Below are positions 12,447-23,200 of a DNA stretch of 64,000 nucleotides, one piece after another. The notes below the pieces were generated by a model. That model saw nothing but the letters and a program-made list of their open reading frames with translations. It searched no databases and was not told the DNA's origin. The first letter of the stretch is position 1; each line of letters starts with the position of its first letter. Position numbers and translations under genes: made by a program. The stretch spans positions 20,001 to 84,000 of the forward strand of contig NW_026971652.1 of the NCBI RefSeq assembly GCF_963678635.1, written 5' to 3'. This stretch comes from Symsagittifera roscoffensis. Taxonomy: Eukaryota > Xenacoelomorpha > Acoela > Convolutidae.

Positions 12447-13362
12447 TTAACATTCGCCCGGAAGTACATACGACGGAAATTAGAGCTAAGCTATAAAACG
12501 ACTGGCCAGCGTCTAAACAGGGCTCTACATGCTTTTCACCGTCTCTACCAAAGCCAGTTCTTTTGGTGGTCTTTCTAACATCGGGTCGATAAAAACGTTA
12601 CTGTTCTCCGGCTTCGACCAGAACGCTCAAATTAACTTACTTACATGAAAAATTAGTGAGCTCATGGCTGGGTCTCAGTATCCCCAGACCACGAGGTCAC
12701 TCCTAAAAACAGGGCTACTACTATTTGTTATATTTTTATTGTTTTTGTTCAGTAGATAAAAATCATCATCCCCTTCGAAGATGGATCAACCCTTTCCCTT
12801 AACTTCTAGCTTCTCATCGTCAGAAAATGAATCCAGATGTTAATTAAATTCAATTCAGGACATAACCAGGAAGCTAAAAATTTGTTTAAAACAGTTTGAG
12901 TTCAAGGCCCAAGACCCCTCCGGACTCTTGAATCCGGGGAAATAACACCCATTATTTCCTCTCCGGAAGGCTTGTTTCCACCCTTCACCGTTAGCGTGAA
13001 TGGCCTTTCAACGATTGTAGCGACACAATTGTTGCAACTCGGAGCAGTCTCTGCTGACACTCTGTCGTGTTTCTCTATTTCTCGTCGTTTTTCTCACAAC
13101 TGTCGTGGTTGTTGTTTTCGCAACGTATCTCTTTGTTCTGTTTTTATATTGGACTTCTTGCAAAATGGCCGTTTTAGACGTTTCTCAGAAGTGTGACGTC
13201 ACAATTCGATTTTTTAAAATCTAAGAATTTCCGAATCCTTCAGCCTTCACGATCTGTCTAATCGTCTGAATAACACTGTTAATCCTCTAAAACTGCCAAT
13301 TTGGAAGGTTAGCTGCTAGCCCTTCGTAACTGTCTTTTTGTCAATTCTGGTCGAATGCCACA
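12447..13362 (-). mobile_element. Complete inverted LTR (X copy 2)
   Basis: A 916-bp LTR on the minus strand. Its U3 start, read as TGTGGCATTCGACC on the minus strand, lies at 13362 and is followed by the complement of a PPT ending in GGAGTA. To 13160 it repeats 5828-6540. Beyond that it shows the part missing from copy 1, including the complement of the CRE palindrome (13193-13201 region). Confidence 0.85.
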
Positions 13363-13729
13363 TACTCCACGGTCAGCCCGGTCAATGTCCCCAATGAACC
13401 TCGTAGTCTTCGTAAAATTGGTACAGTGTCATTGAACAGAATTTACAAAATGCACGAAATCACTTTTATCCACGTCATATTGACTCACTGCTGAATATAA
13501 ATGGCATCATACTACATCACTATAGCCTTCCAAATTGTTTCATTAATCTGCACTTTCGAGGATACGACTTAAGATAAAACATTTTTTCTGACTTTCAACG
13601 TCAATGCCTTGACTTAAAACTTTTTCTTCTAGGTTCTAAAGAGTGTTAGTTTGCAGGACAATCTTGCCAACCAACAAGCTAAAATTATCCTACCAGGCTT
13701 CTTCCCTTTGGAAATTTTAGTTGTTATTG
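13363..13729 (-). other. Inverted PPT and 3' UTR end of another element
   Basis: The reverse complement of the 3' UTR that precedes LTR B (compare 61620-61988), cut by the assembly gap. It shows that the inverted LTR belonged to an element running on the minus strand. Confidence 0.75.
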
Positions 13730-13752
13730 NNNNNNNNNNNNNNNNNNNNNNN
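13730..13752. other. Assembly gap (23 N)
   Basis: Unresolved bases at the change from inverted to forward LTR sequence. The join may be wrong. Confidence 0.99.
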
Positions 13753-13879
13753 ACCACCGAAAAGTACTGGCTTGGTAGAGACGGTGAAAAACATGCAAAG
13801 CTCTGTTTAGACGCTAGCCAGTCGTCTTAAGACTTAGTTTTGTTATCCGTCGATATGTATCTTCCGGGCGAATGTTACA
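13753..13879 (+). mobile_element. 3' end of an LTR B copy
   Basis: Near-identical to 62801-62927, ending CGAATGTTACA. It directly adjoins PLE coding sequence at 13880, so a third family-B LTR was inserted in or next to the same PLE. The rest is lost in the gap. Confidence 0.8.
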
Positions 13880-14203
13880 TGAGGGATCGTTTCAATGAAC
13901 TTCACTTTCTTGCGGACATTGATAATTTTTTATCTGAGCTTAAATCGCAAAAGGTACCAGGTAAAAAATTATGTGAAATTGAAGCTGCTGCAAAATCATA
14001 CGCTAAACGTGTGCGGCAAACACCGTCGGATAGAGGGATTGAGAAAGCCAGGAAGTATTTGAAGGACAATGGTCTCTTGGCAGTCCCATTCGATAAAGGT
14101 GTTGGCTTCTGTGTAATGAAGAAAACGACATATGAGGCTAAACTAACTGAGCTGCTGCAATCGGAACAATTTAGCGAAAAACCAGGTTTAACTGATAGTG
14201 TTG
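13880..14203 (+). pseudogene. Penelope-like reverse transcriptase, N-terminal fragment
   Basis: Codes in frame for the region before the RT core of a Penelope-like element, including ...KYLKDNGLLAVPFDKG and FCVMKKTTYEAKL, which resembles the family's conserved PADKG / V-x-x-Y block. No start is seen, because the apparent ATG uses the last base of the LTR. The frame is cut at 14203 by LTR A. It continues in the 35-bp piece 39394-39428 (copied at 15089-15123) and then at 62928. The LTR A junctions share TTG(T), a short target duplication that restores the frame when one copy is removed. Confidence 0.8.
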
Positions 14204-15088
14204 TGTGCCATTCTGCCAGATGACACAGCACAACCTTCCGGCGACATAAAAAAGAGTGAAAAAAGGCCTTATGAACAAAAAAGTGTTGCGACGGAGGGTC
14301 AGAATGTTCTAGAATTTTTATTTTTAAAATTTAGATTGGAAGAAGAACATTTCTGAGAAATAGAAAAAAGACGGCCATTTTGAATAAAAAAGACGAAAAT
14401 CAGAACCACGATAGAGATTGTGAAGAACAGTTGTATCAGAGACAGAAAAACACGGAGCCTCTTATCGTGGCAAAAACACACGATAAGGACCTTAGCGACA
14501 GATATTTGTGGAGACGGAGGCTTCAGTGGGGGGAAGAGAAATACCACGGAACCCTCCCGCGACACGAAATATAGGAGATAAGAGTGTTATCTCAAGAAAA
14601 TCACGGGAGCGGAGGCTTGGTCCCCCAGAGACTGTTATATGTGAAGGGACTGTGAAAACTGACTATAACAGCTGCTGTAATGTCCTAGATCTTAATTAAC
14701 ACCGTTATTATTTAACATTTCAGAGCATGAGTAGATAGAAAAAGGGAAAGGGTCAATCCATCTCCAATGGATTTAATATAAAACTGTCACACAAAAACAT
14801 GTTAAAATAGGTTGTTCGAGCCGTGTTTTTAATGACAATCACGTAGTCTGAGGATCCGAGACTCAGCTATGTGGTTGTGTTCGCATGTAAACGAAAGCTG
14901 ATCAAAAGTCGTTTGACTGATGGCCTAAAAATGGTAACTTTTTACTTTGCCCTAGACAGACCAGAAAATCAACTGGCAAGGTCGAGACGGTGAAAAACGA
15001 GTAGAATTAAGGTAACTGACGCCTGCCAGTCGTTAATAGGTACTTTTTCTACGCTCCGTCGCTGTGTGATATTTGGGCGAATGTTACA
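14204..15088 (+). mobile_element. 5' LTR A of element 1
   Basis: An 885-bp LTR running TGTGCCATTC...CGAATGTTACA, almost identical to 38509-39393. It is a diverged relative of LTR B: the TTTCTGAGAAA and CGGCCATTTT blocks are kept, but the neighbouring CRE palindrome is absent. It is flanked by TTG(T) and by PLE sequence on both sides. Confidence 0.85.
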
Positions 15089-15123
15089 TTGTTATGAAAA
15101 TTGAGAAAGACATCAACAAAGAA
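15089..15123 (+). pseudogene. 35-bp PLE fragment (duplicate copy)
   Basis: Reads VVMKIEKDINKE in the PLE frame, which fits between the pieces at 13880-14203 and 62928 onward. The copy at 39394-39428 is probably the original and this one part of the 1,875-bp duplication. Confidence 0.65.
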
Positions 15124-15813
15124 TGTGACATTCGACCAGAATGGCCAAAATGCAATCTCTGCAGAATTCGGAATTTTAGCAGTAAGCTTTCCGGATTGGT
15201 GGTTTTTAAGAACTAAGGGCGTTATTGGAACGTTTAGCCAAACGGTGAAGGCTGGAATATTCTAGTATTTTAAAATTTCAAAAATTCGAATGATGACGTC
15301 ACATTTCTGAGAAATGCTGAAACGGCCATTTTAACGAAAAACGAAAGAAAAACAGAACAACAACATTAGTTGCGCTGACGAGAACAACTTTATCGAAATT
15401 GAAGAAGTCGAAATTGAAGAAAAACAGCAGCAGATTGCAGAGAACGTTCCGAGTTGCAACTATTGTGCTGCTACAATAGTTGCAAGGCCGTTGCGAACAA
15501 CGGTGAAGGGTAAGAAACCAGCCTTCCGTGTTGTCGTGAAATCGAACTTAAGGAGCTTGATTCACCGGATTCAAGAATCCGGAAGGGTCTCGGGACGGAA
15601 AACTTTTATTGACTCATATGAACTTTTAGCATCCTGTCATGTCCTGACTTGAATTTAATTGATATTTGGATTAGTTTTGACAAGGATGAGGTGCTAAGAG
15701 TTGGGGGGGAAAGGGTTGATCCATCTTCGATGGAGATGATGATTTTTATCTACTGAACAAAAACAATAGTAATATAATAAGTAGTAGCCCTGTTTTTAGG
15801 AGTGACCTCGTGG
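15124..15813 (+). mobile_element. Truncated LTR B (duplicate copy)
   Basis: Matches 61989-62682 almost base for base, then departs after CCTCGTGG, so the last 245 bp of the LTR and any primer-binding site are missing. It carries the CRE palindrome at 15294-15301 and ATCCGGAAGGGTCTCGG near 15583. Confidence 0.85.
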
Positions 15814-17054
15814 AGTCTTAATTCGGATAATAAACAAACCCGGAGGGGTATAGTATTACTAATATTATTATTTACATAGCCTATATTAATAGTCTTATAT
15901 CGTTTTTCAGTGAAAAACAACGAAAACAGACCGGTTTTTAGGGTCAAAATAGCGATATTTTGATCCCCCCACAAGTCGCGATTTTTGAGATATCGATATT
16001 TTTTGAAACGGAAAAAAGCGCTAAGTTAGTGTGTTACATCGTAACTGCACTACTGTAATAAGTAGAACCGGTTAACTTCCCGGGACCAAAAACAACTAAA
16101 GAGAAAGCGTAAAACCAAACAAAAACAGTGTATAACCAAGAAAAAGCCAAAAACATAATTATTTAAAAACAAAAAAGTACAAAAAACAGTAAAAAAAATC
16201 CAAAAAAGACCAAAAACAGTAAAAAACATAAAGTGACAGTTTATATGTTATTTCCGGACGAGATGTGATCTTACCTTCCTATTTGTTGTTGTTTCAGATT
16301 GATTTATATCGTTTCTGATAGAAAGATCGTGTGTTTTGGTGAAGGGTTGGATACCCTCCCTCGAGTGTAATTTGAGTGTTTAAGCACGTTAATGGTGATT
16401 TTGCCGGTGGCCGGAGGGTAGAGTGGCAAGCTGATCAGCGTGTTCCACACTCAACAGGGACATCAAGGACAACATCCGCAACGACTGTTGGGTATCGTTG
16501 AAGCAATTTTAGTATCATTCGGGTACTGTTTCATTAAAACTTAAGTGGTGGGGGGCACGATTGGCGCGGTCCGATTGTACCCTCTATCGATTACAAATTT
16601 CCGAGTTAAGGGTCTTAATTCGGATATTTTGGTGCAAAGGAGGGTATAGTACTATTCATTGACGACTATTAATAGATTATTATCCCTATTATGTATTACT
16701 TATCTCCTAGTTAGACCCAAGAAACACCCATTTTTTGTCGAAAATTACCAATTTTCGACCAAACTGTAGACCCCAAATTTTCGGATATCCGAGCTTTTCC
16801 GATAGACAAAAAGCTTTTATATAGGGGGTAGCTACGTAGTTCGATCCCCCTAACTAAAGAAACCGCGTGAGAAAAGACTCAGTAGAAGTTGGAAAAAACC
16901 AAAATTTTTCGATCAAAATGTTGATAATTTTTTGTATTTTGTCAATCTGTTTTGGGGATCGAGTTTTTGAGTTTTTAGAGCTAGAGCAATAAAAATTTTT
17001 GCGTTAGGAGCGTGCTAGCATAACGTGCTCGGTTACTAGAAAAATTTTTGGGTA

Positions 17055-17124
17055 ACCCTCCGAGTAGCTCCGTGGATAGAGCTAACGACTTAAGGTTTGG
17101 AAAAGCAAGGAATCGGAGGGTCCA
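17055..17124 (+). other. tRNA-like relic in leader
   Basis: ACCCTCC (17055-17061) can pair with GGAGGGT (17115-17121), and a D-arm-like GTAGCTC...GAGC follows the first. The anticodon and T arms pair poorly. It may be a decayed tRNA-derived insert or only part of the surrounding CCCTCCG repeat family. Confidence 0.25.
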
Positions 17125-17624
17125 AATTTGATAGTTTTTGGCCAAATTTTTGTTTCTAAACCAATTTTGGTCCGGTTTTTTGCATTATTCCAGTGCCGTA
17201 CAGGGCTGCTACGCTCATTTCAAGTATTTTTAGGCACTTTCGACCGGAATTGCGGAAAAAGTCTTTCAGAACCTATATAGGTGGTGAAAAAAGGCCACTT
17301 TGACGAACGCGTTTTTGGCGATTTCTCAAAGACTAGTTATCCGATCGGGATAATTTTGGTACCATAAGTCGACGTTTTTAACCACTTTTCTGAATCGCAA
17401 TCCGTTTTTGGGTTGATTATTTCGGAAAAGAAAAATTTTTTAGAATTTGTTGGTTCGGAGGGTCCAAATCACGGGCAACCCTCCGAGCGGCAGAAAATTT
17501 TATCAAAACATCTTTTTATTCAACTGGGAAGGTTGACCGTGTCAGCCAACCTAGTTTTAAGTCAGGTAGACCGCTTTCAGAGGCTTTACTGCGGTGATAT
17601 AACCCTTTTTCTTGATTTTGGGGG

Positions 17625-17965
17625 AACCCTCCGAAGTGACCCTCCGGAGTCAGCTAAACTCTTTAGCAACCCTCCTTAGTGGAAAATTTCCACGAGATCA
17701 CCCTAAGAAAATAAAACAGCTCCCCTTAGAGCTCCTAGCTTGTTTTGACGCTTTTTGAAGCGAGGGGGAGAACCTTCTAAGCGAGATCGAAAAATTTGAA
17801 AATTTTGGAGGTACCCTCCGAAGTAACCCTCCGGAGCATATTTAGCATCTTATTGACCCTCCTTAGTAAATTTAGGGGGACCCTCCGAGGTAACTTGGGT
17901 GATTAAGGTACCCTCCGAAGTAACTTGGGTGATCAAGGCACCCTCCGAGGTAACCCTCCGGAGTG
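17625..17965 (+). repeat. CCCTCCGGAGT / CCCTCCGAAGT motif array
   Basis: About nine copies of ACCCTCCG(A/G)AGT-like motifs, including two ~30-bp tandem units with GTAACTTGGGTGAT(T/C)AAGG at 17888-17940. Several contain the self-complementary CTCCGGAG. The complementary motif (TCCGGAGGGGT) is repeated in the leader of element 2 and occurs once in the LTRs. Confidence 0.75.
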
Positions 17966-18203
17966 TCTTAAACCTTCTAACGATCTTCCTTGTTAGAGAC
18001 TTGAGTAAATTTTCTGTGGCAATTTGGGAAACGGAAAATATCCATTTAATTAAGATCATATTAGGATATTAGGCGTGCTTATCAGGATCATAAGAACCCA
18101 TTCTGACCCGGAAATTCGTGATCAACTTTGGATTCTACATTGGGTGTATCAGAAGTACCCGAACAAAGAAATTTTTTTTTTGATTGTGATTTAGGTTGTG
18201 TGG

Positions 18204-18360
18204 TTGCCTTGAGCTACTTAATAGGAAAGTTCGGGCAATCCGGGAACAAATAAAAGAAGACCTCGGTGAGTGTATTAGGCAAATACACACTCACTTGAGA
18301 AGAAAAGTTGTTCCCTGCTCTCGTGCACTTGGAGCGTTCCGGGTGTGGGGGAGCTTTTTC
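18204..18360 (+). ncRNA. Covarying three-stem leader RNA element, unit 1
   Basis: Stem 1 pairs TTGCC (18204) plus GAGCT with AGTTC plus GGCAA (18234). Stem 2 pairs GGGAACAA (18242-18249) with TTGTTCCC (18308-18315) and encloses a hairpin GTGAGTGTAT / ATACACACTCAC flanked by CTCG and TTGAG. Stem 3 pairs GCTCTC (18317) with GGGAGC (18349-18354). A U-run follows. Units 2 and 3 keep the helices with other bases. The function is unknown. Confidence 0.65.
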
Positions 18361-18390
18361 ATAGACTTTTGAAGAATTTTCGATCAGAGG

Positions 18391-18545
18391 TTGCCTTGAG
18401 CTACTTAGTAGGACAGCTCGGGCAATCGCAGGACACCTAAAAGAAGACCTCGGTGGGTGTATTAGGCAGACACACACCCACTTGAGAAGACTGTGTCCTG
18501 GGCTTCGTTCTTTCGGATCGTTCCGATTGGGGGAAGTCTTTTTCT
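18391..18545 (+). ncRNA. Covarying three-stem leader RNA element, unit 2
   Basis: Same fold as unit 1. Stem 1 is TTGCC..GAGCT / AGCTC..GGCAA (18391-18425). Stem 2 is CAGGACAC (18429-18436) / GTGTCCTG (18493-18500) around GTGGGTGT / ACACCCAC. Stem 3 is GGCTTC (18501) / GAAGTC (18533-18538) around TCGGA / TCCGA, followed by a U-run. It lies about 420 bp before the gag ATG. Confidence 0.65.
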
Positions 18546-18967
18546 TTAAGACTAAGTTTTATTAATCTATTTCTGAATCATTACTGCTTTTTATCAAAGA
18601 TTGTTTAATTTTAACAAAGCAGTGACTTGATAAATTGTGTGGCGATAAATTGATACTGACAAAAGGTCGCTGTCACCTGTAGGATATTCTTATCTGATTA
18701 TCGATTGTGTTTTGTGTGTCGATTATATCTTGTGGAAACTTAGTGATACTGTTATACTATACAACCGGGTTCAGTTAGCATTATATCAATACTGGGTAGA
18801 CCCTGTGTGTAACCTTAGCTGAGCCACTGATTTAGTCGTGAGAGATCTAAGAGACATTTTGATACTGACGGAATCGAGTAGGCAGCGTTAAGTGATTTAA
18901 CTAAATCTTGTTTGTGGTACGTTTGCATTGCCATCAAATTACGAATACTTTCATTTTGTTAAAAACT

Positions 18968-20236
18968 ATGCAGCGCAGGGACTCGCTAGGATCGACTACT
19001 AAAATTCCCAGGCTAAGCAAGGGAAGCACGCGGAAGTTTAGAACTAGGCGTAGCCAAACCTCGTTTAGCAGCGCTTCCGACGCGTTTGCTGAAGACGAAT
19101 CGACTAAAGGTCAACCTGATCTTTCAGTGAGCGAAATGAAACTAAGGAGCGAGAAAAACCTCGATGGCAATCAAAGGCGGAGCGCCGAGGCCGAGCCTGC
19201 GAGCGAAACGCTGGTGGATCCCTTTGACGAAGGGGAGCGAACGCTCATTCGACCCGACTTTGAGCCAGATGAGGTCCTCGAACGGGAGGAAGCCGAGAGG
19301 ACAGAGGAGACCTCGGAGCGTCCCGAGGTCGAACCTCGGGAGGAAGTGTTGTACAGGGGAATGTCCAAATCAGACACTAAGAGCTATAAATGGAGAAAGG
19401 AACATTCACATCCGACAAGTGCACACTCATCTTTGGCCAAACAGAGCAACAACGCGATGATGTCGAGTATGAGTCCGGGTGAAGAGCAGACGTTCTCGAA
19501 GGCAAAGAAAAGTTGGAAGTCTTTGTACGATGGGCGCGTGACGTCGCTACAAGCCGGAGGTCTATCCTCTAGTTACGGCCAACCGGAAATAACCCATCCG
19601 GATGTGAACTTCACACCGTGCCCAACGAACGACATGAGCAGGGAGGCGTCTTCTGCCTCGCCGACCAGGCCTATGTCAGATGGGATAACGATGGGAGCAT
19701 CATCAACATTTGACAGACTAATGACGTCAATGCACAAGCAAAAGGGCGGTGCGTCATCGAGTACTAGGCTACAGCCGCAGCTGACCTCGTCTTCTCTGGG
19801 GCTAACCCCGCCACTGGGGGCAGCTGGTGACATAAGTGATATGTTCGCTGGTGTGATGAATGGCCTGGATGAATTGAGGCGGGATATGACTAAGAAGATA
19901 GATCAAGTTGACGAGAGAGCTCACCATGGTCGAGAGAGTTTGAAAGACGAGCTAACGCACGTGAAGTCGCAGGCGAGGTTTGATCAGGCTCAATTGATTC
20001 ATAACACCGATCAATGCCTGGCTGAGAGCCTGGCACAGGCAAACAAAGAGTCAGAGGAAAGAGAGGCAAGGATGACAAGAGAGATCGAGCGATTATTGAA
20101 TGATCATGATAATACCTACGCCCAAACGATGACTGGCCTGGAGAAGAGGTTAGACGCCAAATCTGACTTGATGATGCGGAAGCTTGACGCGATCCTGAAT
20201 GGGAGTAGTTGGCAGGAGCATTCCAACTCAAGGTAG
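18968..20236 (+). CDS. gag: Gag N-terminal part (matrix/coiled-coil region), element 1
   Basis: I chose ATG 18968 because upstream codons in the frame have no ATG. The 422-residue product starts with a basic Ser/Arg-rich tail, has a long acidic, low-complexity middle and ends in a predicted coiled coil (about residues 300-415, many charged heptads). It ends at TAG 20234-20236. The frame stays open after the TAG through a Gly/Arg/Pro-rich linker straight into capsid and Pol, and element 2 has no stop at the matching place. The TAG is therefore either a nonsense mutation or a readthrough stop between Gag parts. The first seems likelier, because the capsid lies after it. Role: structural particle protein, by position and composition. 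Confidence 0.7.
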   Translation: MQRRDSLGSTTKIPRLSKGSTRKFRTRRSQTSFSSASDAFAEDESTKGQPDLSVSEMKLRSEKNLDGNQRRSAEAEPASETLVDPFDEGERTLIRPDFEPDEVLEREEAERTEETSERPEVEPREEVLYRGMSKSDTKSYKWRKEHSHPTSAHSSLAKQSNNAMMSSMSPGEEQTFSKAKKSWKSLYDGRVTSLQAGGLSSSYGQPEITHPDVNFTPCPTNDMSREASSASPTRPMSDGITMGASSTFDRLMTSMHKQKGGASSSTRLQPQLTSSSLGLTPPLGAAGDISDMFAGVMNGLDELRRDMTKKIDQVDERAHHGRESLKDELTHVKSQARFDQAQLIHNTDQCLAESLAQANKESEEREARMTREIERLLNDHDNTYAQTMTGLEKRLDAKSDLMMRKLDAILNGSSWQEHSNSR

Positions 20237-23200
20237 CGCTCAAGCCATGCGAATGTTGGAGATGGTACGGGCAACAGTGCCAGAGCCCAGCAAGGCTCGA
20301 GAACGAACTACGAACATAGAAACAAGGAGCGGCCAAGGGCAGCCCCGCAGAGGCCTGGCTGGACGAATCCAGTACCGCCGGAGGCAGATGCCACCCCGGA
20401 GACAAGATTGCCAACCGTGCCACAATTCAGTTCAGTACCAGATCTGACTACAGTCTCGCAAGACACAACGATGTATGCCTCGATGTTTGAGCCTCTGAAC
20501 AGATCTCTTGAAACATTCATCACCAAGCTCTCGAAGTCAACCGGGAGAGGAGAGAGGTCAAGAAGAACACTGAAAAAGCCGAAGTCATATAAAGACGAGT
20601 CAGACGGCTGCATTGATACTTGGATAGAGGTGATGAAGTTACACTTTGAGGAAGAGAATCTCTCGAAGAAACAAGAGTGCAGCGCGCTGACGAGCAACCT
20701 GGAGGGTACTGCATTAAATTGTGTAATGGCGAAAAGAGCCAATGAGAGAGACAGCGCTCGCAAGATATTCGACATCCTGCTGAATCGTTTCGGCTCTGGA
20801 GTACAAGGGCACCAGGCTATGGTGAAGTTCGAGAAGAGGCGTCAGAGAGATGAAGAATCAATAGATAAATTCTTGGACGACCTTGAATTGCTCAGGAGGA
20901 GAAGCAACCCGGATGAGAGAATATCCGAGCGAAACTTGGCGATTGCTTCGAAGTTCATGGATGGAGTAAGGAGTGAGGAGTTGAAGACGATGTTGGCCAC
21001 TCACTTCACCCTGTCGCTTGACCAGGTACCCACGCCTGACGACTTGCGTATGAAGTCACGCGAGTATTTACTCATAAAACCGAGGGCGCAAAACCGTTAC
21101 AGCAATTATGGTAACTATAGCGGGACAAACACTGGTGCGAATTCCAGTTGGTACAAACCTCGCGATGACATGGACAAGAGGAGGTCGTGCGCGAATTGTG
21201 GTTCGATGGACCATCACGTTTCTGCGTGTTCTGCATACAAACAGAACATGAAGGCCATAGGCCACTTTCTTGAGGACGCCGATGCGACCGACGTGGATCA
21301 TGAGGAGTACGTCAGGGGGCTCATCATGAAATATGGTCCGAGGTGTTTCTTCTGTAATTTGGAGGGACACTTCAAGTCGGATTGTACTCAATTTTGGGAC
21401 GCAGTAGCGGACGCGAAACATCCCCGCCACGAAGAGGCGCTTTCGGGTGTCAAGGCCAGTCGAGCACGTCTGATGAACGAGGCTGAATCTCGGAGAAAGG
21501 AAACGACACCGAGCACCTTTGCGACCAAAAAGGTTAAGACATGGCCTGACGAGGTGGTAGCCTCGAACCTCGAAGCAGAGTCGTCTAGTCCACTCAAGGT
21601 GGATTACGGCCTGGCGGCAAGGACAGCGCTGCAGAATGTCAAACAGGACCTTGCCACGAAAGAAGTGGAGCAATGGGTAAGGTCGGAGCTGGAAAGCACA
21701 GATCTTCGGGAGAGTCTTAATGTCCTCGGTAAAGCGACAAAAGTAGAAGACAAAGAGGAGCCCAAGAAACAGGGACTAAAACTGAACGTTATATCTGGCA
21801 AGACTTTCGGCATGACGAAGGCGGGGACCAAAATAATGTCCATCATCTCAGTCGCAGGGCACCAGGTGGTCAAGAACTTGAGTGAACCATCCGAGATTAC
21901 ACTAATCCACCTGGACATCTATGCCGACTACCTGAAGGAGAAGGATCCCAAACTGGACCCCAGGGCAGTGCGAGCGCTGCTCACAACGGGAGGTCCGAGG
22001 CTGATGAAAGTGGACGGACATTATATCGATGTCTATGGCCCTTACCCGATTCTGATGAATGTGGATGGCATCAATATCTACACGAAAGCTCACATAACTG
22101 ATGCGAACGATCAGGTTGGCCGGATATACATTGGTCAAGAGGAGCTGAAGGTCAGACGAATCGGACACAACGCGATGCTCGAACAAGATGCGGTGCATAT
22201 TGGTTGCGAGGCCGATCTGGCCGCACACGTGCTGGACGTGCAAGGCAGACAACTTTCAGTAAAGGGGCTGCTAGACACGGGAGCAGTGGTTAGTGTCATG
22301 CCAGTCAAAACTTGGACCGACATGGGTTTCGAAAGATCGGATCTCATACCGACAAACATCAGGTTGGCAGCTGCCAATCAGGGAGCGATCTATGTCGCCG
22401 GACGAACCCCGATCATCTCACTGCAGCTCGGAGGAAGACATCTTTGGATGAGCTTCCTAGTAGTAGAGAATTTGGATGAATCCGACCAGTTCATCCTAGG
22501 AAGGGATTTCGTTCGCAACTTTGACGTCACGATTGATCTCAATGACGGATTGATTAGGATCAAGGATCCTGAAAGAAAGTATGAGAAAAGACCCCTTAAT
22601 AAGATCTTAATTAATCAGGCCAAGGTGCCAATTTTTCTGGATCGAAAAGTTAGATTAAAACCGAACCAAGCCGTAGTAGCGACGTTTAGGATGAGGAACT
22701 TGAATGAACTCAGCAATGACAGACAGGTGTGTCTGGTACCAAATCCAAACAGTAAAAGCTCGTCTATTTTAGGAAGAAGCTCCTCACTCACTCAGAGCGG
22801 ACTGTGTGTGAGTGTGTTATTGAACACAGAAGCAACAACAGTGACAATACAGAGGGGAAAGAAACTTGGCTACGCTTTGCCTCTGAACACAGACTTTCTG
22901 AGTGTGGAGAACTTGAAGAAGTTTGATGTAACTAAATGTCCATTACATGCGAACCAAGAATGTATAATGAAAAGAGTAATTGAATTGAAATCTTCTAGGA
23001 AATTGTTTTCAATGAAGACGGAAACAGATGATGGGCTGTCTAGTTGTTCCAACTTTCCTGAGAGGCCGACGGAAGCAGAGTTAGCAGCGAATAGGGCTGT
23101 CCTACCTGAGATAGAACATCTGAAGGGTAAAATATCTGACAAGGAACTAGATTCGCTCAGGGCGGTGCTAGATCGGAACGCAGACGTTTTTTCAAAGCAT

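Larger units (their letters stand above)
14204..16078 (+). repeat. 1,875-bp direct repeat, left copy (= 38509-40383)
   Basis: LTR A, 35 bp of PLE, truncated LTR B and 265 bp of leader, repeated at an offset of 24305 with only a few differences seen (for example near 14333 and 14562). A normal LTR pair would end at 15088. This repeat runs 990 bp into sequence that belongs after the 3' LTR of element 1. Confidence 0.9.
15814..18967 (+). other. Long 5' leader of element 1
   Basis: No protein gene seen. 15815-15829 (GTCTTAATTCGGATA) recurs at 16612-16626 with loosely similar sequence after each, so two homologous leader starts lie in series. The first belongs to the duplicated block. 16079-16240 is A-rich with repeated CAAAAACAGT. 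17055-17124 is tRNA-like, 17625-17965 is rich in CCCTCCG motifs, and 18204-18545 holds two structured RNA units. A classical TGG-type primer-binding site after LTR A is not visible, as expected if this part has been replaced. Confidence 0.6.

Noticed and set aside
15750-15974. Minus-strand 74-codon ORF in both copies of the 1,875-bp block (also 40055-40279)
   Set aside because: It is present twice only because the block is duplicated. It straddles the LTR/leader junction and looks like chance.
17618-17965. CRISPR-like or satellite array
   Set aside because: Motif spacing is irregular, units are short and imperfect, no uniform spacers exist, and the context is a eukaryotic retroelement leader.
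17850-18059. Minus-strand ORF with repeated VTSEG peptide
   Set aside because: The peptide repeat is only the translation of the CCCTCCGAGGTAAC nucleotide array in the leader. No start context or homologue in element 2.
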